Assembly (NCBI GenBank): GCA_017881055.1
Contig: JADGRF010000196.1
Location: 93,031-154,909, forward strand
Reading direction: 5' to 3'
Length of the DNA stretch: 61,879 nt
From: Sandaracinaceae bacterium
GTDB taxonomy: Bacteria; Myxococcota_A; Polyangia; Polyangiales; JAFGIB01
The notes beneath the pieces were generated by a model. The model searched no databases. It saw only the letters and a list, made by a program, of their open reading frames with translations, and had not been told where the DNA came from. Made by a program: the position numbers and the translations under genes. Shown piece after piece: positions 1 to 8,971 of the stretch (positions are counted from its first letter, which is position 1; every line of letters begins with the position of its first letter).

Positions 1-151
1 CGCGCTGAACGCCCGCGGTGTCTTGCACCGTGATGAGCGAGATCACCGCGGTGCCGTACACGCCATGACTCTGAAATGTCTTCAAATCCGCTTGAATTCC
101 CGCTCCACCCGTGGGGTCCGAGCCGGCGATGCTGAGCGCTACGTGGGGCAT
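1..151 (-). CDS. thiD: Hydroxymethylpyrimidine/phosphomethylpyrimidine kinase, 5' part only
   Basis: The minus strand opens at an ATG at 151 and reads the ThiD N-terminus: an [19 protein letters not shown] block at residues 7-25, followed by HGVYG. This block is the hallmark of the family and lies at the HMP-binding end of the ribokinase fold. The enzyme phosphorylates hydroxymethylpyrimidine to its mono- and diphosphate for thiamine synthesis. Only the first 50 codons are inside the window; the rest runs off the left edge. It is divergent from the LysM/M23 gene, so the 84 bp between them must hold both promoters, though I see no clear boxes. Confidence 0.88.
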   Translation of the reverse strand, partial: MPHVALSIAGSDPTGGAGIQADLKTFQSHGVYGTAVISLITVQDTAGVQR

Positions 152-235
152 GGACCGCCATCGTGCACGGGCCGCGGGCATCGTGCTAGTGTCGCGCGCC
201 CAGTGCGGGACCCGCTCCGCACTGCGTTGCACTGC

Positions 236-1744
236 ATGCAAGAGCGAGCCCGCGCAGTTTGTTACGTGTTTGCGTGGAGCGCGCTGCTGCTCAACGGCGC
301 GTGCAAAGACACCGCGAAGTCGGCCGTGCCAGCCGCAAAGCCCGTGACGCAAGCCGCGGCTGCACCGCCTGCTCCCGTCGCTGCGCCTGCAGCGCGACCC
401 GCGCCAGCACCCGAAGCCAGCGTGCTGCACACGATTGGCGACGGCGAGACGCTGTGGGACATCGCGCGTTCCTACGGCATCACGATGAAAGATCTGATGG
501 CCGCCAACGGCCTCGGCACACGCGACATTCGTCGGCTGCACAAGGGCTCGCAGATCAAAGTTCCCGGAGTGAAAGAAGTCGTCGACGTCGAGACCAGCAG
601 CGATCGCGCCGCGCAGCGTCAGGCACTGCCACCTCTGACCGACGGCGCGTATCACATCCTGCATCACGGCGAGAGCCTGTGGACGCTGGCGCGCCTGTAC
701 GACGTGCCGATCGAAGCGCTCATGCAGCGCAACGGTCTAAGCGAGGATTCTCCCGCTCCTGTGCGCGAGGGCGAGCCGCTGATCATTCCCGGCATCAAGC
801 AGAGCCAGGTCAAGCAAAGCAAGGAGGGCAAGCGCGACGGCGTGATGCACGAGGTCTCGCGTGGCGAGACGGTTTGGGACTTGGCGCACTCGTTCCAGGT
901 CAGCGTGGCCGAGATCATGACCGCAAACGCCATGACCGCCGAAGAAGTCGTGCGTATCCACGACGGGCAGAAGATCTTCCTGCCGGGCGTGGAGGATGAC
1001 GGCCGCGGTCACGTGCAACGCAAGGAGAGCGCTCAACAGCGCCGCGCGCAAGCCGTGGCTCGGCGCTTGGGTCTCGGGACGCTCGAGGCCGCCGGTCTGC
1101 TCTTGCACGGCCTCGTCGAGCCGCGCTGGATCAAAGCGGCCGGTGAGGAGAAGACCCTCGCTGGCACGCTGCGCTGGCCTGTCGCGCAAGGCATCTACGT
1201 GCGCGGTTTCGGCTCCGGCCAAGGCGGCTACCACAAGGCCATGGACATCATGGGCAAGATGGGCTGGAACGTGCGCGCTTCAGCTGGCGGAATCGTTGGC
1301 TACTCGGGCAACAAGGTGTCCGGCTTCGGCAACATGATCATGGTCGTGCATTCCGGTGGCTGGGTGACCTTGTACGCGCACAACTCGGTCAACTTCGTCG
1401 CGGCCGGCGAGCGTGTGTCGAAGGGCGGTGTGCTGGCCGAGGTCGGGAGCACCGGTCGCAGCCAGGGTCCGCACGTGCACTTCGAGCTGATCTTCGACGG
1501 CAAGAACTGCGATCCCGCACCGCTCTTCAAGGGCGGCGTGCACTACCACAAGGGTAAGCTGCTGCGCGGCTCGCAGGTGGTTTGGCGCGATCCGCGGAAG
1601 CGTCCCGCGTCGGTGATCTGCGCGCGCCGGCAGAAGCATCCGCTCGGCCAAACGGTGGATGCCGAGAATCCAGACAAGGACGCGCAGCACGTCTCCGACG
1701 CCGACGTGGTGGACGCACCGGCGAACGCGAGCCCCGATCCGTGA
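236..1744 (+). CDS. LysM/M23 murein hydrolase or hydrolase activator (NlpD-like)
   Basis: The protein has 502 aa from the ATG at 236. I chose this start over upstream in-frame codons because it gives an export signal with a Cys at residue 22. The lipobox (LNGAC) is weak at position -3, so lipidation is likely but not certain. An Ala/Pro linker is followed by three LysM peptidoglycan-binding repeats (about residues 64-110, 138-185 and 203-250). The C-terminal M23 domain spans about residues 306-430. The M23 metal and catalytic residues look intact: HKAMD at 332-336, LYAH ending at His381, and HVH at 412-414. This suggests an active lytic endopeptidase rather than a degenerate EnvC/NlpD activator, though family members of both kinds have this architecture. 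It sits 7 nt upstream of the DUF1624 gene. Confidence 0.87.
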   Translation: MQERARAVCYVFAWSALLLNGACKDTAKSAVPAAKPVTQAAAAPPAPVAAPAARPAPAPEASVLHTIGDGETLWDIARSYGITMKDLMAANGLGTRDIRRLHKGSQIKVPGVKEVVDVETSSDRAAQRQALPPLTDGAYHILHHGESLWTLARLYDVPIEALMQRNGLSEDSPAPVREGEPLIIPGIKQSQVKQSKEGKRDGVMHEVSRGETVWDLAHSFQVSVAEIMTANAMTAEEVVRIHDGQKIFLPGVEDDGRGHVQRKESAQQRRAQAVARRLGLGTLEAAGLLLHGLVEPRWIKAAGEEKTLAGTLRWPVAQGIYVRGFGSGQGGYHKAMDIMGKMGWNVRASAGGIVGYSGNKVSGFGNMIMVVHSGGWVTLYAHNSVNFVAAGERVSKGGVLAEVGSTGRSQGPHVHFELIFDGKNCDPAPLFKGGVHYHKGKLLRGSQVVWRDPRKRPASVICARRQKHPLGQTVDAENPDKDAQHVSDADVVDAPANASPDP

Positions 1745-1751
1745 GGCTGTC

Positions 1752-2831
1752 ATGACGAGCGCCCATGCGACCACCGGACCGCGCGTGCAAGGCATCGACG
1801 TCGCGCGCGGTCTTGCGACGCTCGCCATGATCCAGACCCACGCCTACGACGCTTGGGTTCGCGACGACGCACGCAGCACGCTCGCATTCCGCGTCACGCG
1901 CGTGATCGCCACGCTGGCGCTGCCGACGTTTCTATTCCTGGCCGGCGTATCGCTCGCGCTGCGCGTCGAGCAAGCGTGCGCACGAGCCGAGTCCGCTGCC
2001 ACGCTGCGCGCCGCGCTGATCCGCCGCGGCCTAGGGCTCGTGCTGCTCGCGTACGCCTACAGCGCGCTCGGCGCCGTGTTCGATCACGGAACCAACCTGC
2101 CCACGCTGCTGCGCGCAGATGTGCTGCACGCCATCGGCCTGTCAGTAGCGACGCTCGCGTTCCTCGGCCTGCCACGCTCCGGCGACGTGAGCCCCGCCGT
2201 GCTCCGCCAACTGCGTGGCCGCGCCGTCGTGATCGGTCTGCTCTCATGGCTCGCGTGTCCGCCGCTCAGTCAACTCGGGCACGACCTACACGGGCCTATG
2301 CGCTTCCTGGCGGCACCGTTCGTGGAAGTTCCGATCGTCACGCGCATGCCGTTGATTCCGCTGCTCGGCTGGGCGGCCGCTGGCGCGGCCCTGCCGCTGA
2401 TGGCTGCAAGCCGAGCCGCCTGGGTTGGCATCGCGACCGCTGCGCTGGGCGGCATCACTTTCTACGCCGCCGTTCACGTGGCCGGCTTGCCCTCCGCACG
2501 CACCAGCTACGCAATCGTTCCGAACGCCACAGAGCTGGTCGGTCGCGCGCTGTGCATGCTCGCGCTGGGTCTTGCCCTGGTCGGTCGCATCGGCGAGCGC
2601 GCCGAGCGCACGCTCGTGAGCCTCGGACGGCACTCGCTTCTGGTCTACGCGCTGCACCTACCGTTCTGCTACGGCCTGATGGCACGACCGTTCCAGCATA
2701 CGTTGTCGATGTCCGACGCCACGCTTGCGCTCGTGCTCCTGACGCTGGGCTGCATCGCCGTGAGCGTGCTCGCCGACGGCTACGCAGCCTCCCGTCGCAG
2801 CCAAGCCCGCACTACGCAGCTGGGCTCGTAA
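1752..2831 (+). CDS. DUF1624/heparan-alpha-glucosaminide acetyltransferase-like membrane protein
   Basis: This is a 359-aa polytopic inner-membrane protein with about ten hydrophobic segments. The N-terminal R-x-IDVARGLATLAMIQTH stretch (residues 12-28) matches the conserved first helix of DUF1624/YeiB-type acyltransferases. In characterised relatives this region carries the membrane His used to move acetyl groups across the membrane. The ATG at 1752 was preferred to one 93 bp upstream because the upstream start would run through the end of the LysM/M23 gene. It probably forms a two-gene unit with that gene. Its 3' end overlaps the convergent M3 peptidase gene by 20 nt. The substrate is unknown; acylation of an envelope glycan is inference from the neighbour. 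Confidence 0.7.
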   Translation: MTSAHATTGPRVQGIDVARGLATLAMIQTHAYDAWVRDDARSTLAFRVTRVIATLALPTFLFLAGVSLALRVEQACARAESAATLRAALIRRGLGLVLLAYAYSALGAVFDHGTNLPTLLRADVLHAIGLSVATLAFLGLPRSGDVSPAVLRQLRGRAVVIGLLSWLACPPLSQLGHDLHGPMRFLAAPFVEVPIVTRMPLIPLLGWAAAGAALPLMAASRAAWVGIATAALGGITFYAAVHVAGLPSARTSYAIVPNATELVGRALCMLALGLALVGRIGERAERTLVSLGRHSLLVYALHLPFCYGLMARPFQHTLSMSDATLALVLLTLGCIAVSVLADGYAASRRSQARTTQLGS

Positions 2832-4878
2832 CCGGGATCCCCGAGCGCTCCAAGAGCGCGCGCAAGTCGGGCTCGCGCCCCATGAAATCTTTGAACAGCT
2901 CCATCGGATCGCGACTGTCCCCGCGCGACAGAACTCGCTCGCGGAACGCCCTGCCCACCTCGCGCGAGAACACACCTTCCTGCGTGAAGCGCGAGAAGGC
3001 ATCGGCATCCAGCACCTCGGCCCACTTGTAGCTGTAGTAACCGCCGGCATAGCCCACCGGATGCGAGAACAAGTGGCCAAAGCCCAGCACCATCGCGTAG
3101 TTCTCGGGCAACGGCTCCGGCGTAAAGTGCGCCATGATCCGACGCGCATACGCGACGAGATCCCCGTCACGCGCCGGGTCGTAGATCGTGTGCAGATCGA
3201 GGTCCAAGCTCGCAAAACCCAGCTGACGCATCATCTGGTTGGCGCCGCGGTACGTGCGGGCGCGCTTCATCTTCTGGAACAGCCCATCCGGAATGGTCTC
3301 GCCGGTGCGGTGATGCCGCGCGAACAGATCCAGCGCCTGCCGCTCCCAGCAGAAGTTCTCCATGATCTGCGACGGCAGCTCCACGAAGTCCCACGCAACG
3401 TTGGTACCCGCGAGCGAGCGTACCTCCACTTGACTCAGCATGTGATGCAACAAATGCCCGAACTCGTGGAACACCGTCTCCACTTCACGATGCGCGAGCA
3501 ACGCCGGTGCATCGCCGACCGGCGGCGTCATGTTGCCGCAGATCAATCCCACGTGCGGCGTGTGCGCGCCGGCAGCGCGCTCGCCGGTGATGAAGCCGTT
3601 CATCCAGGCGCCGTCGCGCTTCTCTTCGCGAGGGAACAGATCCGCGTAGAAGTAGCCGAGCAGCTTGCTGCCCTCGTCGTGAATCGAGAACGTCTGCACG
3701 CTCTCGTGCCACACCGGCAGATCGCTCACTTGCTGCACACGCACGCCGTACAGCTTCTCCACGATGCCGAACATACCGGTGAGCACGTTGGTCAACGGGA
3801 AGTACGGTCGGAGCTCTTCCTCGTCGAAGTCGTAGCGCGCGAGGCGCTGCTTCTCCGCGTAGTAGCCCACGTCCCACGGCGCAAGGGGGGAGGCCGCCGG
3901 CGCCGACGTCCGCGCGGCAGCAAACGCACGCAGCTCGATGTTTTCCTGCTCGAACGCCGCACGTGAGCGCTGATCGAGATCCGCGATGAAGGTTCGCGCG
4001 CGATCGCCCGTCTTCGCCATGCGATCGTGCAGCGCGAGATCGACGAAGTTCTTGAACCCGAGTAGGCGCGCTTTCTCGGCGCGCAACTCCAGAATGCGCG
4101 CAACGAGCGGCCTGTTATCGTGCGCGCCGGATGTGGCGCGTGCATTCCATGCGCGATACAGCTGCTCACGAATCTGGCGATCGTGCAGGTATGTCATTGC
4201 CGGCACGTAGCTCGGCGCCTGCAGCGTGAAGCGATAGCCGGTCTTGCCCTTTGCCTCCGCGCCCTTGCGCGCCGCGTCGATCACGCGCTCCGGCAAGCCC
4301 GCGAGCCGCTCGCGATCCTCGACGAGGAGCTCGAACGCGTTGGTCGAGTCCAGCACGTGCTCCGAAAAGCGCGTGGTGATCTCGGTCAACTCGACATTCA
4401 GCTTCGACAGTCGCTCTTTGTCGGTGGGCGACAGGCCCGCACCTTCACGCTCGAACCAATCCAGCGTCTTCTTCAAGAAGCGCGCCTTGGTCGGCGACAG
4501 CTGATGCGCGGCCGGGCTCTCCGCGAACCCGCGCAGCGTCCGATACAGCGGCGCCGACATCGGAATGCCCGACAGCAGCTCGCTGACCTTGGATTGGACT
4601 GCGTTGTACGCATCGCGCAGCTCGGGCGTCGTAGATACCGACTCCAGGTGCCCGACCACGGTCATCGCACGCTCCAGGCGCAGCGTGGATTCCTCGAGCG
4701 CAAGCAGCGTGTGCTCATAGGTCTTCGGAACATCCTCACGCTCGAGGGCGGCGAGCTTTTTGCGACTGTCGGCGATCAGCGCGTCGATCGCGGGCACGAC
4801 GTGCTCGGCCTCGATGCGATCGAACGCGATGGGATGCTGAACGTCGAGCAGCGGATTTTCTTGCGCGGGGCTGTCCAT
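2812..4878 (-). CDS. M3 family oligopeptidase (oligopeptidase A/PrlC-like)
   Basis: The protein has 688 aa, the usual length for oligopeptidase A. It carries the zinc-metallopeptidase signature VFHEFGHLLHH at about residues 472-482, preceded by a CGNMTPPVGDAP block and followed by ELPSQIMENFCWE, both typical of the M3A family. The N-terminal half is helical and lacks a signal peptide, so it should act in the cytoplasm on short peptides, including cleaved signal peptides. It is monocistronic and convergent with the DUF1624 gene. The gene symbol prlC or dcp cannot be settled from motifs alone, so it is left blank. Confidence 0.93.
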   Translation of the reverse strand: MDSPAQENPLLDVQHPIAFDRIEAEHVVPAIDALIADSRKKLAALEREDVPKTYEHTLLALEESTLRLERAMTVVGHLESVSTTPELRDAYNAVQSKVSELLSGIPMSAPLYRTLRGFAESPAAHQLSPTKARFLKKTLDWFEREGAGLSPTDKERLSKLNVELTEITTRFSEHVLDSTNAFELLVEDRERLAGLPERVIDAARKGAEAKGKTGYRFTLQAPSYVPAMTYLHDRQIREQLYRAWNARATSGAHDNRPLVARILELRAEKARLLGFKNFVDLALHDRMAKTGDRARTFIADLDQRSRAAFEQENIELRAFAAARTSAPAASPLAPWDVGYYAEKQRLARYDFDEEELRPYFPLTNVLTGMFGIVEKLYGVRVQQVSDLPVWHESVQTFSIHDEGSKLLGYFYADLFPREEKRDGAWMNGFITGERAAGAHTPHVGLICGNMTPPVGDAPALLAHREVETVFHEFGHLLHHMLSQVEVRSLAGTNVAWDFVELPSQIMENFCWERQALDLFARHHRTGETIPDGLFQKMKRARTYRGANQMMRQLGFASLDLDLHTIYDPARDGDLVAYARRIMAHFTPEPLPENYAMVLGFGHLFSHPVGYAGGYYSYKWAEVLDADAFSRFTQEGVFSREVGRAFRERVLSRGDSRDPMELFKDFMGREPDLRALLERSGIPVTSPAA

Positions 4879-4968
4879 GAGGCTTTCAGCATAGCAGCGT
4901 GAAAGCAGCCTGGCAGCGTGCTTGCGCGCTGGCTTCGGGATGGACCCTGACGCATACTGCGCCGACTC

Positions 4969-6060
4969 GTGGCAAGCACCTTCGGAAAACTGTTCTCCAT
5001 CTCCACGTTCGGTGAGTCACACGGTGGCGGCGTCGGCGTCGTCGTCGACGGCTGCCCCCCTCGCCTGCCGATCGCGCTCGAGGAAATCCAGCGCGACCTC
5101 GATCGCCGCAAGCCCGGCCAGAGCAAGCTGACCACGCCGCGCCAGGAAGCCGACGCGGTCGAGATCCTCTCCGGCGTCTTCGAAGGCCACACGCTCGGCA
5201 CACCGATCGCCATGCTCGTGCGCAACCAGGACGCACGCTCCTCGGCCTACGAGGACATGAAAGACGTCTACCGTCCCTCGCACGCCGACTACACCACGGA
5301 AGCCAAGTACGGCATTCGCAACTGGCAAGGCGGCGGTCGCGCCAGCGCGCGCGAGACCATCGGCCGTGTCGCTGCGGGTGCGCTCGCACGCAAGCTGCTC
5401 GCGACGGTTGCCAACGTCGAGGTGCTCGCCTGGGTGCAGAGCGTCCAAGACATCACCGGCGAGATCGATCCGGCCACGGTCACGCTCGAGCAAGTCGAAG
5501 CCTCGCCCGCGCGCTGCCCCGATCCAAACGCCGCGCAGCGCATGTACGACCGCATCGACCAAGCGCGTCGCAACCAAGACTCGCTCGGCGGCGTGGTCCA
5601 ATGCGTCGCGCGGCGCGTGCCCGCAGGTCTTGGCGAGCCCGTATTCGATAAGCTCGAGGCCGAGCTCGCGCGCGCGCTCTTGTCGCTGCCCGCAAGCAAA
5701 GCGTTCGAAGTCGGCAGCGGCTTCGCCGGCACGCTCCTCACCGGCAGCGCTCACAACGACGCGTTCATTCCGGGCCCGAACGGCCAGCCGCGCACGCGCA
5801 CCAATCTCAGCGGCGGCATCCAAGGCGGCATCAGCAACGGCGAAGACATCGTCATACGCGTCGCGTTCAAGCCGACCGCCACGATCTCACTGCCGCAAGA
5901 CACCGTGAACCGCGCAAACGAAGCCGTCACGCTGCGCGCCCAAGGCCGCCACGATCCGTGCGTGCTCCCGCGCGCCGTCCCGATGGTCGAAGCGATGGTC
6001 CTGCTAGTCCTCGCAGACCAACTCCTACGCCAGCGCGGCCAAGACATTCTCCCCCGCTAG
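4969..6060 (+). CDS. aroC: Chorismate synthase
   Basis: The product is a 363-aa FMN-dependent enzyme converting EPSP to chorismate, the last shikimate step. The family signatures are all present: [10 protein letters not shown] near residue 14, RPSHADYT near 104, the [10 protein letters not shown] block near 121, and a C-terminal RGRHDP-like segment ([15 protein letters not shown]). The start is GTG at 4969, giving the canonical MxSTFGKLF opening; no in-frame ATG fits. The stop codon abuts a large inverted repeat. The gene stands alone, without other aro genes in the window. Confidence 0.97.
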   Translation: MASTFGKLFSISTFGESHGGGVGVVVDGCPPRLPIALEEIQRDLDRRKPGQSKLTTPRQEADAVEILSGVFEGHTLGTPIAMLVRNQDARSSAYEDMKDVYRPSHADYTTEAKYGIRNWQGGGRASARETIGRVAAGALARKLLATVANVEVLAWVQSVQDITGEIDPATVTLEQVEASPARCPDPNAAQRMYDRIDQARRNQDSLGGVVQCVARRVPAGLGEPVFDKLEAELARALLSLPASKAFEVGSGFAGTLLTGSAHNDAFIPGPNGQPRTRTNLSGGIQGGISNGEDIVIRVAFKPTATISLPQDTVNRANEAVTLRAQGRHDPCVLPRAVPMVEAMVLLVLADQLLRQRGQDILPR

Positions 6061-6182
6061 ATTTGGGCTCGGTTTGCCCTTGAGAGCGGCTTACGTCCTC
6101 ACTCGGTTCGGTCACGTACATGAGTACGCTCCCTCGCCTCGTTGCGGGCGCGCTCGCTCTCAAGGGCAAATCGAGCCCAAAT
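6061..6182. repeat. Large inverted repeat, possible MITE-like element or bidirectional terminator
   Basis: The 28-nt arms at 6061-6088 and 6155-6182 are reverse complements at 27 of 28 positions. The 66-nt centre contains a second small palindrome around GTACATGAGTAC (6116-6127). The left arm begins directly after the aroC stop codon, and the right arm ends 9 nt before the stop of the convergent kinase gene. It would fold into a very stable hairpin in either transcript. It is far longer than an ordinary terminator and lacks a T-tract, so it may be a miniature inverted-repeat element that now insulates two convergent genes. Confidence 0.8.
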
Positions 6183-6191
6183 CGAACACTG

Positions 6192-8261
6192 TTAAGCTGC
6201 TTCTAGGAGGCGGCACGACACCGCGAGAAACAGCGCGCGCATCGCGTCTTCCGGATCCAAGCCGGATTGCAGCGTACAGCGCGCGAACAGCGAGCCTACG
6301 GTCTGATCGCCGCGCGCTTGCTCGATCACCCAGCGCCACGCATCCGGCACTTGATACGAGCCAATCGTCCCCTCGGGCGACTGCGCGGGCTTCAGCACCT
6401 TCTCCCAGAGCGGCGCGAGCGCAGCCTCGAGCTCCGACGGATGCAGCGCCGCGCACGCATCACGCATCAACACGTGTGCGTCCTGCTCGATCGGATACGT
6501 CTCTTCGCGGCTCTCCTTGTCACGCACGTACAAGAACTCGCCGCGCCGCCAACGAAACGCTTCGAGATAGCGGCCGCGCACCTGCGCTGCTACCGCGCGG
6601 TACAGCTCGACCGGGCGCAGCACGCCGAGGCTCACGAGCGCATCGCCGAGCCGACCTTTGTGCTGCGGCATGACCGCCAGCGCCATGTCCATTTCCATCG
6701 GCATGCACACGCCCTTTTCGACCAGGTACGTGCCGAGCATTTCGTCGCGCATGGTCGACGCCACGAAGTCCGGGCGCCCATCCACGAAGTACACCTTCTT
6801 CTTGCGCCTGCCGTCGTCCAAGTACAGCACGCCGGTCTCGCGGTTGTGCGCGAGGCTGCTGACCACGGGCAAGAGTGACGCCGAGCCGATGTCGCCGCGC
6901 AAACGGGGACGCGAGATCTCTTCCTTGTCCCACTGCAACGCGGGAGTCGAGAACACACGCGACAGCTCAGGCAACTCGCCTGCAGGCCGCGGCGAATCTT
7001 TGCCACGCCGAATCACCGTGCTCTTGTCGATCTCGCCGGTGGTCGCCAAGCGCACCAGCTCCGGAAACTCGACGGAGTCCAAGCGGCGCCCACGAAGCTC
7101 CGCGCTGTACGCGAACTTGTGCGCGAGCTCGGCGCTCCCACCGATCGTGACGGTCTGCATCGTCGGCTCAGTCAGCCCTTGCTCGCCGAAGAGCGACGTC
7201 GGGCGGTTCACCGACTCGCTCGCTCGATCCTCCGGGCGCACGGCGCACAACTGATAGCGCCCGAGCAGCTGGCACACCTGCGAAGACGCATCTGCCGCAA
7301 AGCCGCGGCGCGCACAGATCACGTCGATACGCTCCGCGAAACCGCGCGCGTCGGGGCGTTCCTTGGGGTCCGCGCGCAGCGCTTCACGCAGCAGCGCCGA
7401 GACGTCGGACGGAACGCGCTTCTTGCTGTCGTCGAGGGCACGCAGGTTCACGTCGCGAATGCGTAGCAGCACCTCGAGCTGCGGTCCGCCAGCAAAGAGC
7501 GGCGCACCGATCAGGAGCTCGGTCAGGATCACAGCGAGCGTGAACACATCGCTCTTCCCGTCGAGCGGAAGCCCTTGCACTTGCTCCGGGGACATGTAGC
7601 CGAGCTTGCCGCGCAGATCGTTGCTGCCCGTGTGACGCTCCGTCTCATGCGTGTACGCGATGCCGAAGTCGGCGAGCTTCAAGTGCCCGGTGTGCGTCAG
7701 CAGCAAATTGCCGGGGCTGACGTCGCGATGCACGAGGCCGAGCAGCTCGCCATCGTCGCCGCGCAGCCTGTGCACGTAGTCGAGCGCGCGCGCGGCTTGC
7801 GACACGAGGTAGAGCGCGACGGGCAACGGCAGCGTATCGCCACGGGCCACGACTGCGCGCAGCAAGCGTCCGAGGCTCGTGCCCGTGACGAGCTCCATCG
7901 CGAGATAGAGCTCGCCCGCGTCATCGCCGAAATCGAACACCTGGATGATGTTCGGATGCGACAGCCGCGCTGCGAGCTCGGCTTCGTGGATGAACATCCG
8001 CGTGAAGCCTTCGTCTTCCGAGGCGTTGGGCAGGATGCGCTTGATCGCAACGCGCTTGCTGAAGCCGTGTGGTCCGCTGCGCTTGGCGGAATAGACCTCG
8101 GCCATGCCACCCACGCCTAGGCGCGCGTCGATCTCGTACCCACCGAGGATCGTTCCTTCGCCAACCGCACGCTTGATGCGTGCGCTCGACTGATTTGGGA
8201 GCCCAGGCGCAGCATCTGACTGCACCGGCGCTCCGTCGTTCGGAACCTCCGGATCCTGCAT
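6192..8261 (-). CDS. Serine/threonine protein kinase with C-terminal DUF4388-like domain
   Basis: The protein has 689 aa. The Hanks-type kinase domain spans residues 41-325: glycine loop GVGGMAEVY (49-57), Lys74 in VAIK, catalytic HRDVSPGN (178-185) and DFG (198-200), so it should be active. The S for K change in the catalytic loop is common in myxobacterial kinases. Residues 375-440 resemble a GYF_2-type module (EFPELVRLATTGEIDKSTVIRRG). Residues 455-600 form a DUF4388/PATAN-like domain (GVLYLDDGRRKKKVYFVDG). There is no membrane helix, so it is cytosolic. A near-consensus -10 box lies upstream. It faces aroC across the inverted repeat. Targets are unknown; the FHA-containing CpaF far downstream is a possible reader of Ser/Thr phosphorylation, by inference only. 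Confidence 0.9.
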   Translation of the reverse strand: MQDPEVPNDGAPVQSDAAPGLPNQSSARIKRAVGEGTILGGYEIDARLGVGGMAEVYSAKRSGPHGFSKRVAIKRILPNASEDEGFTRMFIHEAELAARLSHPNIIQVFDFGDDAGELYLAMELVTGTSLGRLLRAVVARGDTLPLPVALYLVSQAARALDYVHRLRGDDGELLGLVHRDVSPGNLLLTHTGHLKLADFGIAYTHETERHTGSNDLRGKLGYMSPEQVQGLPLDGKSDVFTLAVILTELLIGAPLFAGGPQLEVLLRIRDVNLRALDDSKKRVPSDVSALLREALRADPKERPDARGFAERIDVICARRGFAADASSQVCQLLGRYQLCAVRPEDRASESVNRPTSLFGEQGLTEPTMQTVTIGGSAELAHKFAYSAELRGRRLDSVEFPELVRLATTGEIDKSTVIRRGKDSPRPAGELPELSRVFSTPALQWDKEEISRPRLRGDIGSASLLPVVSSLAHNRETGVLYLDDGRRKKKVYFVDGRPDFVASTMRDEMLGTYLVEKGVCMPMEMDMALAVMPQHKGRLGDALVSLGVLRPVELYRAVAAQVRGRYLEAFRWRRGEFLYVRDKESREETYPIEQDAHVLMRDACAALHPSELEAALAPLWEKVLKPAQSPEGTIGSYQVPDAWRWVIEQARGDQTVGSLFARCTLQSGLDPEDAMRALFLAVSCRLLEAA

Positions 8262-8328
8262 TACGAGTTACTTCGTTTGCTGCTGACTACCATGCGGGCG
8301 CGCACTGCCAGACAGCCCTTCCAACTTC

Positions 8329-8334
8329 ATTATA
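8329..8334 (-). promoter_or_regulatory. Candidate -10 box for the Ser/Thr kinase gene
   Basis: The minus strand reads a perfect TATAAT here, inside a short A/T-rich island in otherwise GC-rich DNA, about 68 nt upstream of the kinase start codon. No matching -35 hexamer is evident at 16-18 bp; a G-rich tract lies there. The assignment rests on the single hexamer and its position. Confidence 0.45.
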
Positions 8335-8375
8335 GTATTACAACCAACCCCGGGGCGGGAGCACCCCACTGAAGA

Positions 8376-8447
8376 TCGAGTCAGGACTCGACTTGCGCCC
8401 TGGGTTGATGTACGGAGTTTGCCCACTCGGTGTGTTTTCCGCACCGA
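8376..8447. promoter_or_regulatory. Palindrome and hairpin in the divergent kinase/lipoprotein intergenic region
   Basis: Two dyads lie between the divergent genes. TCGAGTCAGGACTCGA at 8376-8391 is a perfect 7-bp inverted repeat with a 2-bp centre, operator-sized. A second, TCGGTGTG/CGCACCGA at 8427-8447 with a 5-nt T-rich loop, could be a leader hairpin ahead of the lipoprotein start at 8467. No regulator gene is adjacent, so the binding factor is unknown. Confidence 0.4.
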
Positions 8448-8466
8448 ATGATGTTCGGAGGCTCCG

Positions 8467-8955
8467 TTGCGTCAAGGTAGCTCCTGCTTTTCGGTCTTCG
8501 CAGTCAGCTTCGCTGTGTTTTCAGCGCTCGGCTGCAAGGACGCCACCAACAAGTCCTGCCCTGCGGTAGTCGGAGTGTTCTCAGCCTCCTACCAGCAGCT
8601 GCAGGGTTCGTGTGACGCCACCTTCTCGGCGAATACGCTGACTATGGTCAAGACGGACAAGGACATGGTCACCTCGATCGAGAACCGCCTCGCCGACTCG
8701 GTCACGACGGAAGTTACGCTCAACGGCTGCACGCTCGGCCTCAAGCAGTCCGTCGCGACGAACGCAGGCCACACGACCTCGGAGATCTCCGGGGATCTCG
8801 AGGTAAACACCGCGTCCTCGCTGTCCGGCATGATGATGCGCACCGTCTACAACGGCGATGGCTCGGTCGCCTGCCACGGGATCTATGTCGCCAACTACAC
8901 TCGCCAAGACGTCGTGCTTGGCGGCGCCGCCGGGCACGCGCAAACGGCACCGTAG
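8467..8955 (+). CDS. Small lipoprotein of unknown function
   Basis: This is a 162-aa secreted protein. The N-terminal hydrophobic segment ends in the lipobox SALGC, so the mature protein would start at Cys23. The start is TTG at 8467, supported by a GGAGG ribosome site at 8457-8461 with 5-nt spacing; no ATG gives a full signal peptide. The mature part has three further cysteines and alternates small beta-like stretches. This resembles the small Cys-containing lipoproteins that are abundant in myxobacteria. I recognise no domain. It ends 16 nt before the D-cysteine desulfhydrase-family gene and may be cotranscribed with it. Confidence 0.72.
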   Translation: MRQGSSCFSVFAVSFAVFSALGCKDATNKSCPAVVGVFSASYQQLQGSCDATFSANTLTMVKTDKDMVTSIENRLADSVTTEVTLNGCTLGLKQSVATNAGHTTSEISGDLEVNTASSLSGMMMRTVYNGDGSVACHGIYVANYTRQDVVLGGAAGHAQTAP

Positions 8956-8971
8956 TCAGCAACGTGCACTC

